The notes under the pieces: generated by a model
What the model saw: only the letters and a program-made list of their open reading frames with translations
Databases searched by the model: none
Told to the model about the DNA's origin: nothing
Shown: piece by piece, positions 43,993-52,495 of the stretch
Position numbering within the stretch: the stretch's first letter is position 1
Layout of the letters: every line of letters starts with the position of its first letter
Made by a program: the position numbers and the translations under genes
NCBI GenBank assembly: GCA_034433795.1
Contig: DAOUAE010000008.1
Location: 1 to 64,000 of the forward strand
Source: DAOUAE01 sp034433795
GTDB taxonomy: Bacteria > Chloroflexota > UBA6077 > FW602-bin22 > DAOUAE01
DNA: 64,000 nucleotides
Direction: 5' to 3'

Positions 43993-45015
43993 TCAGGCTG
44001 GAGCGGTCGCCAGCAGGCGCTGGCCGATGTAGGCGGCCAGTTCGACCACCCGCAGTGCGAACGACCACTCGTTATCGTACCAGCTCAGAACCTTGACCAG
44101 GTTGCCCTTGACCATTGTCGAGCGGGCGTCGACGATGGAGGAGTGGGTGGTGTTGAGGATGGCGGTCGAGACCAGTTCCTCTTCCGAGACGGTCAGGATC
44201 CGCCCCAAACGCTCGTCCTGGGTGGCCCGGCGCAGAGCGTCGTTGACCTCCTCCACCGTCACCTCGCGCCCGACCACACAGGTCAGGTCGATGATCGAGC
44301 CGCAGGGAACCGGCACGCGCAGGGCCAGCCCGTCCATCTTCCCCTGGACCGGCGGCACCACCTGGTGGATCGCCCGGGCCGCGCCGGTCGAGGTGGGCAC
44401 GATATTAATGGCGGCGGCCCGGTTGCGGCGGCCCTTACCGATGGGCCGGTCCAGCAGGGCCTGGGTGTTGGTGTAGGCGTGGACGGTGTTCATCAGCCCC
44501 CAGCGGATGCCAAAGGCGTCGTTGAGGACCTTGACCAGCGGAGCCAGGGCGTAGGTGGTACAGGAGCCCATGGCCACCACCCGGTCGCGCTGCGGATCGT
44601 AGGTGTCCTCGTTGATGCCGATGACCAGCGTCTTCTCGACCCCTTCGGCCGGGGCGGTGATGATCACCTGTCGCGCCCCGGCGTCCAGGTGGCGAGAGGC
44701 GTCGCGGTAGTTCTCGAAACGCCCCGTGGCCTCGATGACCAGGTCCACGCCGACGCTCTTCCACGGGATCTGGCCCGGATCGCGCTGGCTGAAGACTGTG
44801 ATCCGCCGGCCGTTGATGATGAGCGCGTCGGCCACTGCGCTGACGGTCCCCTCGAAGGGGCCGTGGACAGAATCGAAGCGCAGCAGTTCGGCCAGCGTCT
44901 CGGCGTCGGTCAGATCGTTGACGGCCACGAACGTGAGCGCTGGGTTCCTCAGGCCGTGGCGCAGGACCAGACTGCCGATGCGACCAACGCCGTTCACTCC
45001 TACCCGGATCGGCAT
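43993..45015 (-). CDS. gap: Glyceraldehyde-3-phosphate dehydrogenase, type I
   Basis: 340 aa. NAD-binding VGVNGVGRIGSLVLR (normally GFGRIGR), catalytic Cys in GSCTTYALAP, the IVPTSTGAA phosphate loop and SWYDNEW at the C-terminus are present. GVGRIGS instead of GFGRIGR is unusual. Start taken at the second ATG, which has GAGGG at proper distance; an ATG two codons earlier touches the ribosome site. It appears to be the last gene of a minus-strand group after nrdJ. Confidence 0.93.
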   Translation of the reverse strand: MPIRVGVNGVGRIGSLVLRHGLRNPALTFVAVNDLTDAETLAELLRFDSVHGPFEGTVSAVADALIINGRRITVFSQRDPGQIPWKSVGVDLVIEATGRFENYRDASRHLDAGARQVIITAPAEGVEKTLVIGINEDTYDPQRDRVVAMGSCTTYALAPLVKVLNDAFGIRWGLMNTVHAYTNTQALLDRPIGKGRRNRAAAINIVPTSTGAARAIHQVVPPVQGKMDGLALRVPVPCGSIIDLTCVVGREVTVEEVNDALRRATQDERLGRILTVSEEELVSTAILNTTHSSIVDARSTMVKGNLVKVLSWYDNEWSFALRVVELAAYIGQRLLATAPA

Positions 45016-45051
45016 CGCCATCCCTCGCTGATGTTCTTGGGGGGCAAGCGG

Positions 45052-46899
45052 TCAGCGGTGCCGTGGTCGGCGCGGGCGACCGATCCCCTGTTGCTGGACC
45101 TGGGCAATTGTCGCGCCAGGCTCCTCGGGCAGGGCGTCCTCGCTGGCGCAGCTGGCGCAGTAGGCCTGGACGGTCAGCACCTGGTGGGGGCGGCTGCCGT
45201 AGCGGTAGACGGTGATGCCTTTGCAGCCCAGCTGGTAGGCCAGTTCGTAGGCCCGCCGGACGTCGTCGGGCGTGGCCTCCTGGGGCAGGTTGATCGTCTT
45301 GGAGACGGCGTTGTCGGTGTGCTTCTGGAAGGCCGCCTGCATGCGCACGTGCCATTCGGGGGCGATGTCGAGGGCGGTGACGAAGAGCCGGCGGACCCAT
45401 TCGGGGATCTGGGTGAGGTGCTGGACCGTGCCGTGGGCGGCCACCTCGGCGAAGAGGTCCGGCGAGGCGAAGCCGTAGCGTTCGGCCAGTTCGATGAAAA
45501 TCGGGTGGATCTCCTGGCGCAGCTCCTGGCCCTCCAGCACCCGCCGGACATAGGCGATGGCGAAGAGCGGTTCGATGCCGCTGGAGCAGTTGGCGATGAT
45601 CGAGATCGTCCCGGTGGGGGCGATGGTCGTGCGGGTGGCATTGCGCAGGCGGAGTCCCTGGCGGGCGTAGAGGCTGCGGGGGAGGTTGGGGAAGGGGCCG
45701 CGCTGCTCGGCCAGGCGGGCCGAGGCGGCCAGAGCCCGCTCTTTGATGAAGCCCATAACCTGTTCCGCCGTCCGCAGACCCTCCTCGCTGTCGTAGGGGA
45801 TGCCCAGCCGGATGAGGAGGTCGTGGAAGCCCATCACCCCGAGGCCGATCTTGCGGTTGCCCAGGCAGATCGCGCGGGTCTCCGGCAGGGGGTAACGGTT
45901 GACGTCGATCACATTGTCGAGGAAGTGGACCGCCAGGTCCACCGCCCGGCCCAGGCGCTCGAGATCGAGAACATAGGTCCCGTTCTGCTGTCGCCACATC
46001 TTGCTCAGGTTGATCGAGCCCAGGCAGCAGGCCTCGTACGGCAGCAGGGGCATCTCGCCGCAGGGGTTGGTGGCTTCGATCTGGCCGAGCTCTGGCGTCG
46101 GCTGGTGGCGGTTGATCGTGTCCAGGAAGATGGCTCCCGGCTCGCCGGTCTCCCAGGCGTTGGTGATCATCCGGTCCCAGATCTCGCGGGCCGGCAGGCG
46201 GCGCCAGACCGCTCCGTCGCGGGGGTTGACCAGGGCGAAGACCTCGTCGCGCTGGACGGCCTGCATAAAGGCGTCGGTCACGCCGACCGACAGGTTGAAG
46301 TTGCGAAAGCGGCGGACGTCGCGTTTGGCGTCGATGAAGTCCAGGATATCGGGATGATCGACCCGCAGGATGCCCATATTGGCCCCTCGCCGGGTGCTCC
46401 CCTGTTTGATGACCTCGGTCATCGTATCGTAGAGGAGCAAAAAGGAGAGGGGACCGGAGGCCAGCCCCTTGGTCGAGCGGATGATATCGCCGGCCGGTCG
46501 GATGCGGGAGAAGGCGAAGCCGGTGCCGCCGCCGGTCTTCTGGATGATGGCGGCGTGTTTCAGCGTATCGAGGATCCCTTCGATAGAATCCTCGATGGGC
46601 AGGACGAAACAGGCCATCAGCTGGCCCAGCGGCTGGCCGGCATTGATGAGGGTCGGGGTGTTGGGCAGAAACTCCAGGCTGGCCATGAGATCATAGAAGG
46701 CCTCGGCCGTTCGGGTCACCTCGGCCTGGGGGTCGTAGAGGCGGTCGGCCTCGGCCACGGCGCTGGCCACGCGCCAGAAGAGTTCCTCGGGCGTCTCGAT
46801 AATCCGGCGCTGGTCGTCGCGGCGGAGATAGCGGGCGCGCAGGACCACCAGCGCGTTCTCGCTGAGGGAGACGGGGCGGAGACGGGGGATCTGTGCCAT
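45052..46899 (-). CDS. nrdJ: Adenosylcobalamin-dependent ribonucleotide reductase (class II)
   Basis: 615 aa. It reduces ribonucleotides to deoxyribonucleotides using a B12-derived radical and needs no oxygen or second subunit. FLPNTPTLINAG, QKTGGGTGFAFSRIRP, the NPCGEMPLLPYEACCLGSINL active-site region, and the C-terminal redox pair CASC are present. It lacks an N-terminal ATP-cone. The ATG follows GTGAGGTG. It lies 23 bases after the BON gene stop. Confidence 0.95.
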   Translation of the reverse strand: MAQIPRLRPVSLSENALVVLRARYLRRDDQRRIIETPEELFWRVASAVAEADRLYDPQAEVTRTAEAFYDLMASLEFLPNTPTLINAGQPLGQLMACFVLPIEDSIEGILDTLKHAAIIQKTGGGTGFAFSRIRPAGDIIRSTKGLASGPLSFLLLYDTMTEVIKQGSTRRGANMGILRVDHPDILDFIDAKRDVRRFRNFNLSVGVTDAFMQAVQRDEVFALVNPRDGAVWRRLPAREIWDRMITNAWETGEPGAIFLDTINRHQPTPELGQIEATNPCGEMPLLPYEACCLGSINLSKMWRQQNGTYVLDLERLGRAVDLAVHFLDNVIDVNRYPLPETRAICLGNRKIGLGVMGFHDLLIRLGIPYDSEEGLRTAEQVMGFIKERALAASARLAEQRGPFPNLPRSLYARQGLRLRNATRTTIAPTGTISIIANCSSGIEPLFAIAYVRRVLEGQELRQEIHPIFIELAERYGFASPDLFAEVAAHGTVQHLTQIPEWVRRLFVTALDIAPEWHVRMQAAFQKHTDNAVSKTINLPQEATPDDVRRAYELAYQLGCKGITVYRYGSRPHQVLTVQAYCASCASEDALPEEPGATIAQVQQQGIGRPRRPRHR

Positions 46900-46922
46900 C
46901 GAGCACCTCACTTACCGGATCT

Positions 46923-48032
46923 CTACCACCCTTCGACGACCAGTTCGTTGGTCACCCGCGTCACGCCGGCGGTGAACCAGGCGTCATCGCCGGCGGCCTC
47001 GCGTTCGGCCGGCGAACTGACCTTGCCGCGCAGGATCACGTGCCCCCCCTCCTCGACGATCACGCTGATCCGGGTGGGGTCGCTGATGCGGACATCCCGG
47101 GTCAGGGCGTCGCGGACGTCGGCCAGGATCTCGGCGGCCGGGCGTTGCAGGCCGGGAATGACTTCGAGCTGGTTGACCACGTCGACCACGCCGGGCACCG
47201 TCCAGGCGTCCTCGCTGGCGGCGTGCTTCTCCACCAGACTGCCAACGGTGCCGGTCAGGGTCACAACCCCGCCGGCGACGTGGATGATCACCCGTTTCTC
47301 GTCCACCCGTGGGTCGTTGCGCAGGGCGTTCAGGACATCGGCGGCGATGTCCTGGTCGCTGCGCGGGGCGGCCTGTTTGACCTCCAGGTTGTTGATCACC
47401 TGGCGCACGCCCTTGATGCGCCAGGCATCCTCGGCGGCGGCGGTCTTGGCCCCGTAGGTAGGGACGCTGCCGGAGAGGATCACCACCCCATCCCTGACCT
47501 CGACGACGAGGTCGGTATCGTCGATCCGCTCGTCCCAGGCGAGCGTCGCCCGAACATCGGCAGCGATCTCCTCGTCGGTGCGCGGCGCCGGCTCGACGAT
47601 GATATCGTTCACCACCCCCCGGACCCCTTCCACCGACCAGCAGGCCTCTTCGGCCTGGGCCCGCTGGTCGAACGTCCCGACCAGCCCGGTCAGGTAGACG
47701 ATCCCGTGGGCCACCGCCGCGTGAATGCGATCGGTCGGCAGGTCTGGCGCGCTGGCCAGAGCCTGGCGGACGGCGGCCTCCAGCTCGCTATCCGTCGGTT
47801 CGCGCAGAGGGCCGGTGTCCAGGAGGTTGGTGAGGCTTTTGACGCCCTTGATCCGTTCGGCCAGCTGAGTGCACAGCTGGCGCTGGCGCTCGGTCAGCAC
47901 CCTGCCGCGCAGGACCACCCGGCCGGCGGTGACGTCAACCGTCAGCCCCTGGGCGATGATCCGCCGGTCGTAGCGCAGGATCTCCAGAACGTCCTGGGCG
48001 ATCGCCGCATCCGGGCGCGTTTCGGTCGCCAC
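46923..48032 (-). CDS. Protein with five tandem BON domains
   Basis: 369 aa made of five repeats of about 70 residues, each with the pattern (D/E)xxIAxDV..AL....V.V..G.V.L.G.V and ending near GV..V.N.. (about 8-72, 80-145, 150-215, 222-288, 298-365). BON domains bind phospholipids or act as osmotic-stress periplasmic modules. There is no signal peptide, so it is probably cytoplasmic, which is unusual. The GTG follows GGGAGGAGGCGACC. Confidence 0.9.
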   Translation of the reverse strand: MATETRPDAAIAQDVLEILRYDRRIIAQGLTVDVTAGRVVLRGRVLTERQRQLCTQLAERIKGVKSLTNLLDTGPLREPTDSELEAAVRQALASAPDLPTDRIHAAVAHGIVYLTGLVGTFDQRAQAEEACWSVEGVRGVVNDIIVEPAPRTDEEIAADVRATLAWDERIDDTDLVVEVRDGVVILSGSVPTYGAKTAAAEDAWRIKGVRQVINNLEVKQAAPRSDQDIAADVLNALRNDPRVDEKRVIIHVAGGVVTLTGTVGSLVEKHAASEDAWTVPGVVDVVNQLEVIPGLQRPAAEILADVRDALTRDVRISDPTRISVIVEEGGHVILRGKVSSPAEREAAGDDAWFTAGVTRVTNELVVEGW

Positions 48033-48110
48033 GGTCGCCTCCTCCCGCTGTGGTCGTCGGGTGGGCCCGCTTCGGCCGCTGTCCGGCGATACTCTCTGAG
48101 GATTATCTTA

Positions 48111-50552
48111 TCACTCCGGCTCCGTTTCGTGGCCACTTTCCGTTGGCGCCGGGCTCTCGGTGCGGCCGCCGCGCTGGAACTCCCGGAGGGTCTGGGCGAA
48201 CTGGCGCAGCCGCCGGATGACGCGGTCGTTCACGCTGCCGGGCGGATACGTGCCATCGGGCTGACGCTGGCCGGCCGGAACGCCGGTCAGCAGCTCGATC
48301 CCTTCATCGATGTGGCGGACAGCGTAGATGTGGAACTGCCCGGCGCGCACCGCCTCGACGACCTCGTTTTTGAGCATCAGGTGCGGAACGTTGGCGGCCG
48401 GAATGATCACCCCCTGGTCGCCGGTCAGACCGCGGGCCTGGCAGACATCGAAGAAGCCCTCGATCTTGCGGGTCACCCCGCCGACGGCCAGCACCTCGCC
48501 GAACTGGTTGACCGCGCCGGTGACGGCCAGGCCCTGGCGCAGGGGCAGGTCGGCCAGGGCCGAGAGCAGAGCGTAGAGCTCGGCCGAGGAGGCGCTGTCG
48601 CCCTCGATCTCGTCGTAGGTCTGCTCGAAGCCGATCTGGGCGGTGATGGCCAGGGGGACGTCGGCGGCGTAGCGCCCCTGGAGGAAGCCAACCAGGATGA
48701 GGAAGCCCTTATTGTGGATCCGGCCGCTCAGTTTGATCTCACGTTCGATGTTGACGATGCCCTGGGTGCCCAGACCGACCCGGCAGGTGATCCGGTTGGG
48801 GCGGGCGAACTCGTAATCGCCCAGGGGGATGATCGAGAGCCCGTTGATCTGGCCGATCTGCTGGCCGGTTGTTTCGATGGCGATCGTCCCCTCGGCGATC
48901 CATTCGTGAAAACGTTCCTCGAGGAGGTTGGCCCGGTACTCGCGCTCGGCGATGGCCCGGTCGACGTCGGCGGCGGTGACCAGCGGATGCTGGTTCTGGC
49001 GAGCCCAGTGGGCGGCCTCGCTGATCAGGCTCTCGATCTCCAGGAAGCGGGTGGAGAGTTTGCGCTGGTTTTCGGTCAGCCGCAGGCTGTGTTCGACGAT
49101 CCGGGCCACGCCGCTGCGGTCGAAATGGGGGAGGTCGAGGTCACGGCAGCGGGCGCTGATGAAGGCGGCATAGGCCTGGAGCGTCTCCGGGGCGAGCGGC
49201 ATCTCGACATCGAAGTCGGCCCGCACCTTGAAGAGTTTTGGGAACTCCGGGTCGAAGAAGTAGAGGAGGTAATAGAGGAGCGGTGGGCCGACCAGGATGA
49301 CCTTCACGTCGAGCGGGATCGGTTCGGGGCGCAGAGCGGCGGTGGGCAGGGGGCTGTACTGTTCGGCGATGTTTTCGATGGCCAGCTCCTGGCTGCGCAG
49401 GCTGCGCTTGAGCGTCTCCCAGACGAAGGGCTGGAGCAGGACATCGAGGGCCTGCAGGACGATGTAGCCGCCGTTGGCCCGGTGGAGAGCGCCGCCGCGG
49501 ATCATGGTGAAGTCGGTGGCCAGGACCCCCATCCGGACGCGGTACTCGATGCGGCCGAAGAGATTGTAGTAGGTGGGGTTGTGCTCAATGATGACCGGGG
49601 CACCGACGGTGTTCCGGTGGTCGACGATGACGTTCACCCGGTAGCGCAGGAGGTGGGCATCGCGTTCCTCGTCCTCCATTTCGCCACGGGCGGCGAAGGC
49701 GGCCAGGTGCTGGGGGATATCGGCCTCGACGGCGTCGAGGTAAGCCAGGACGCGGGGGAAACTGGCGTACTTCTCGCGCAGTTCGGCGAAGAGCGGGCCG
49801 ACGGCGAAGAGCGCCACTTCACGGTCGAGAGCCTGGACGCGTTCGGCCGCCTCTTTTTCCAGCTGATGCAGCTGGCGGAGGACCTGCAGGGCCTGCTGGC
49901 GCAGCTGGGCGCTGCGCTCCTCGATCTCGCGACGGACTTCCTCGGGCAGGCGGGCGTAGGCCTCCGGGCTGAGGGGGCGTCCCTGGACGAGGGGGATGGT
50001 GATGATGCCGGCGGGCGTGATCTCGACGGCGAAGCCCTGGCGGGCGGCCTCGCGTTGGAACTCCCGGATGACCTGCTCCCGGCGCTGGGCGATCTCGGAG
50101 AGAATCGCGTTGCGGCGACGGGCGTAGTCCTCGCTCTCCAGGGCGCGGGGGATCTCGCGCTGACAGCCGGCGATAAGGTCCTCCATATCGCGGGCGAACT
50201 GGCTGCCCTGGCCGGCGGGCAGGCCGATAGCCATGGGGCGATAGGGGTCCTGGAAGTTGAAGACGTAGCACCAGTCGTTGGGGACGGGTTTGGTGGGGGC
50301 GATCTGGGCCAGGAAGGCGCGGACGGTGCTGTTGCGGCCGGTGCCGATCTGGCCGGCGACGTAGAGGTTGTAGCCGAAGGTGGCGGTCTCCAGGCCGAAC
50401 TGAATGGCGCGGATGGCGCGCGGCTGGCCGATGGTGCCGACCAGCGGGGGCACCTCGGCGGTCGAGGTGAAGGGGAGCGTTTGGGGATCGATCGTCCGGC
50501 GCAGTTGCGCGGGCGCCAGACGCAAACGGGTCGCGAGGGCGGGTGCCAGCAC
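48111..50552 (-). CDS. Lon-family AAA+ protease (AAA_32/LonC-like)
   Basis: 813 aa. An N-terminal ATPase-like region with the degenerate Walker A GQIGTGRNS (Arg where Lys is expected), a long helical insert (about 130-270), a second AAA part with VDHRN..GAPVI and IRGGALHRANGGYIVLQA, and a C-terminal Lon protease domain. The Ser-Lys dyad is Ser in EGDSASSAELYALLSAL and Lys in VGGVTRKIEGF. The family degrades proteins; ATP hydrolysis at the first site is doubtful. The GTG follows GGGAGGAGA. Confidence 0.88.
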   Translation of the reverse strand: MLAPALATRLRLAPAQLRRTIDPQTLPFTSTAEVPPLVGTIGQPRAIRAIQFGLETATFGYNLYVAGQIGTGRNSTVRAFLAQIAPTKPVPNDWCYVFNFQDPYRPMAIGLPAGQGSQFARDMEDLIAGCQREIPRALESEDYARRRNAILSEIAQRREQVIREFQREAARQGFAVEITPAGIITIPLVQGRPLSPEAYARLPEEVRREIEERSAQLRQQALQVLRQLHQLEKEAAERVQALDREVALFAVGPLFAELREKYASFPRVLAYLDAVEADIPQHLAAFAARGEMEDEERDAHLLRYRVNVIVDHRNTVGAPVIIEHNPTYYNLFGRIEYRVRMGVLATDFTMIRGGALHRANGGYIVLQALDVLLQPFVWETLKRSLRSQELAIENIAEQYSPLPTAALRPEPIPLDVKVILVGPPLLYYLLYFFDPEFPKLFKVRADFDVEMPLAPETLQAYAAFISARCRDLDLPHFDRSGVARIVEHSLRLTENQRKLSTRFLEIESLISEAAHWARQNQHPLVTAADVDRAIAEREYRANLLEERFHEWIAEGTIAIETTGQQIGQINGLSIIPLGDYEFARPNRITCRVGLGTQGIVNIEREIKLSGRIHNKGFLILVGFLQGRYAADVPLAITAQIGFEQTYDEIEGDSASSAELYALLSALADLPLRQGLAVTGAVNQFGEVLAVGGVTRKIEGFFDVCQARGLTGDQGVIIPAANVPHLMLKNEVVEAVRAGQFHIYAVRHIDEGIELLTGVPAGQRQPDGTYPPGSVNDRVIRRLRQFAQTLREFQRGGRTESPAPTESGHETEPE

Positions 50553-50615
50553 GGTCTCCTCCCGGCGCGAGCCTGTCGCCGCCTTCGGGGCAGGAGGTGT
50601 GCCAAGCGGCCCGTG

Positions 50616-51518
50616 CTACCCCTTGATGCCGGAGAGAACGACCCCGCGAACGAAGTAGCGCTGACCGAGGAAGAAGAGAACGATAACCGGAATCGTCATC
50701 AGGACGGAGGCCGCCAGCAGCAGATGATCCTTCGGCTCACCTTCAGTCGGGAGGATCTGAAAGTAGCGCAAACCGATGCTCAACAGGAATTTCGGCGGAT
50801 CGTTGAGGATAATCAAGGGGAGAATAAACGAATTCCAGTGATTAATAAAAGAGATAATCGCCGCTGTCGCCACCGCCGGCAGAGATAATGGGAGAATGAT
50901 ACTCCAGAGAATGCGGAAATAACTGGCGCCGTCCAGTTTTGCCGCTTCATCAAGGTCCAGCGGGATAGTCATAAAGAATTGTCGGAAGAGGAAGATAAAG
51001 AAAGCTCCGCCGCCCAGCCAGAAAGGAACGGTCAAAGGGAGGTAGGTATTAAGCCAGCCGAGTTTGTAGTACAGCAGGTAAGTGGGAATAAGAGTCACCT
51101 CGTGCGGCAGCATCATCGTACTGAGCGTCACCATAAAAAAGAGGTTGCGGAATGGGAAGCGAAATCGGGCGAAAGCGTAGCCGGCCAGGGCGGCCGAGAG
51201 GACCGTGCCGGTCGTCGCCACCACGCTGACAAAGACGGTGTTCACAACCCACTGGCCAAAGAGGGTGGTCTGCCAGACCTCGATATAGTTCTGCCAGCGG
51301 AGAGTACTGGGCCACCACTGTGGGGGCAGCAGACGGACCTCGTGGGCCGGTTTCAGCGAGCTGATGACCGCCCAGTAATAGGGCAGCATGAGGAAGACGG
51401 CCAGACCAATGGCCAGCAGATGAAGGGTCAACCGTCCCAGTCCCCAGCGCAGCCGGCCGACCAGGAGAAGCAGGCGTTCTTTCCGACGCTCTCGGGGGAG
51501 ACTGACAACTGCGGGCAT
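50616..51518 (-). CDS. Carbohydrate ABC transporter permease (MalG/CUT1 type)
   Basis: 300 aa, six membrane segments. The EAA loop (LDEAAKLDGASYFRILWSII) contacts the ATPase. The C-terminus ending QRYFVRGVVLSGIKG is the hallmark of MalG-type permeases. It lies 3 bases downstream of the partner permease. No ATPase gene is in this operon. Confidence 0.94.
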   Translation of the reverse strand: MPAVVSLPRERRKERLLLLVGRLRWGLGRLTLHLLAIGLAVFLMLPYYWAVISSLKPAHEVRLLPPQWWPSTLRWQNYIEVWQTTLFGQWVVNTVFVSVVATTGTVLSAALAGYAFARFRFPFRNLFFMVTLSTMMLPHEVTLIPTYLLYYKLGWLNTYLPLTVPFWLGGGAFFIFLFRQFFMTIPLDLDEAAKLDGASYFRILWSIILPLSLPAVATAAIISFINHWNSFILPLIILNDPPKFLLSIGLRYFQILPTEGEPKDHLLLAASVLMTIPVIVLFFLGQRYFVRGVVLSGIKG

Positions 51519-51521
51519 CGC

Positions 51522-52466
51522 CTATTTCACCTCGCCGGCGTAGTAGACCCAGCGCGTGGCAAACCGAAACTGGAGATAGGTGAACGTTACCAGGACCACG
51601 AAGAAGAGCCAGGCCAGAGCGGCCGCGTACCCCAGTTCGAAGTAGTTGAAGGCGTTGGTGTAGATATGCAGGGCGTAGAACCAGGTGGCGTAGGCTGGTC
51701 CCCCCTGGGTGGCCACGAAGGCCAGCGTGAACGTCTGCAGGGCCCCGATAATAGCCAGGACGGTGTTGAAGAAGAGAGTCGGCGAGATCATTGGTAGGGT
51801 GACGTTCCAGAAGCGCTGCCAGGCGTTGGCACCGTCGATCTCGGCTACTTCGTAGAGTTCCCGCGGAACGCCCTGCAGTCCGGCCAGGAAAATCATCATC
51901 AGATTGCCACCGATGATCCCCCAGAGCGCGATCAGAATAAGGCTGGGGATCGCCCATTCCTTGCTCCCCAGCCAGACCGGGCCCTTGATCCGGAACAGCT
52001 GCCAGAGCACCTCGTTCACCAGGCCAAAACTGGGGTTGAGCAGCCAGCTCCAGATGAAAACGGCTGCCACCACCGGGGTCAGATGAGGTAGAAAGAAAAG
52101 TGTCCGGTAGAGCGTTGTGCCGCGCAGCCCCTGGTTGAGGAGCAGGGCTGTGAGAAGAGCACCGGTGACGCCGGTGGGGACCACTACAGCGGCGTAGAGG
52201 AACGTTCGGCCCAGCGAGGACCAGAACAGGGGATCGCGGAAGAGAGCCTGGTAGTAGTTCTCCAGGCCGACGAAGACCGGGTCCTTGACGATGTTATAGC
52301 GGGTGAGGCTGAGAAAGAGCGAGGCCACCATCGGCCCGGCGACGAAGCCCAGGAACCCCAGGATCCAGGGCAGCAGGAAGAGGTAGGCATAGAGCGCCTC
52401 CTGGCGCGCCAGGCCACTCGTCGGCCAGCCGAGCTGCTGAGCGAACCGGTGCCACCATCCACGCAT
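51522..52466 (-). CDS. Carbohydrate ABC transporter permease (MalF/CUT1 type)
   Basis: 314 aa, six membrane segments starting with LYAYLFLLPWILGFLGFVAGP. The EAA loop is VPRELYEVAEIDGANAWQRFW. The start was set at the ATG 7 bases after GGAG rather than the GTG two codons before. The second gene of a minus-strand operon: binding protein, this permease, MalG-type permease. Confidence 0.94.
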   Translation of the reverse strand: MRGWWHRFAQQLGWPTSGLARQEALYAYLFLLPWILGFLGFVAGPMVASLFLSLTRYNIVKDPVFVGLENYYQALFRDPLFWSSLGRTFLYAAVVVPTGVTGALLTALLLNQGLRGTTLYRTLFFLPHLTPVVAAVFIWSWLLNPSFGLVNEVLWQLFRIKGPVWLGSKEWAIPSLILIALWGIIGGNLMMIFLAGLQGVPRELYEVAEIDGANAWQRFWNVTLPMISPTLFFNTVLAIIGALQTFTLAFVATQGGPAYATWFYALHIYTNAFNYFELGYAAALAWLFFVVLVTFTYLQFRFATRWVYYAGEVK

Positions 52467-52495
52467 CGACACGCTCCGGCAGGCGCCGTTACTTA

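Noticed and set aside
43939..47457. A 1172-codon open frame on the + strand
   Set aside because: Antisense to gap and nrdJ, both with intact catalytic motifs.
46893..50888. A 1331-codon open frame on the + strand
   Set aside because: It is the antisense shadow of the BON and Lon-family genes; composition is low complexity and no ribosome site or domain is seen.
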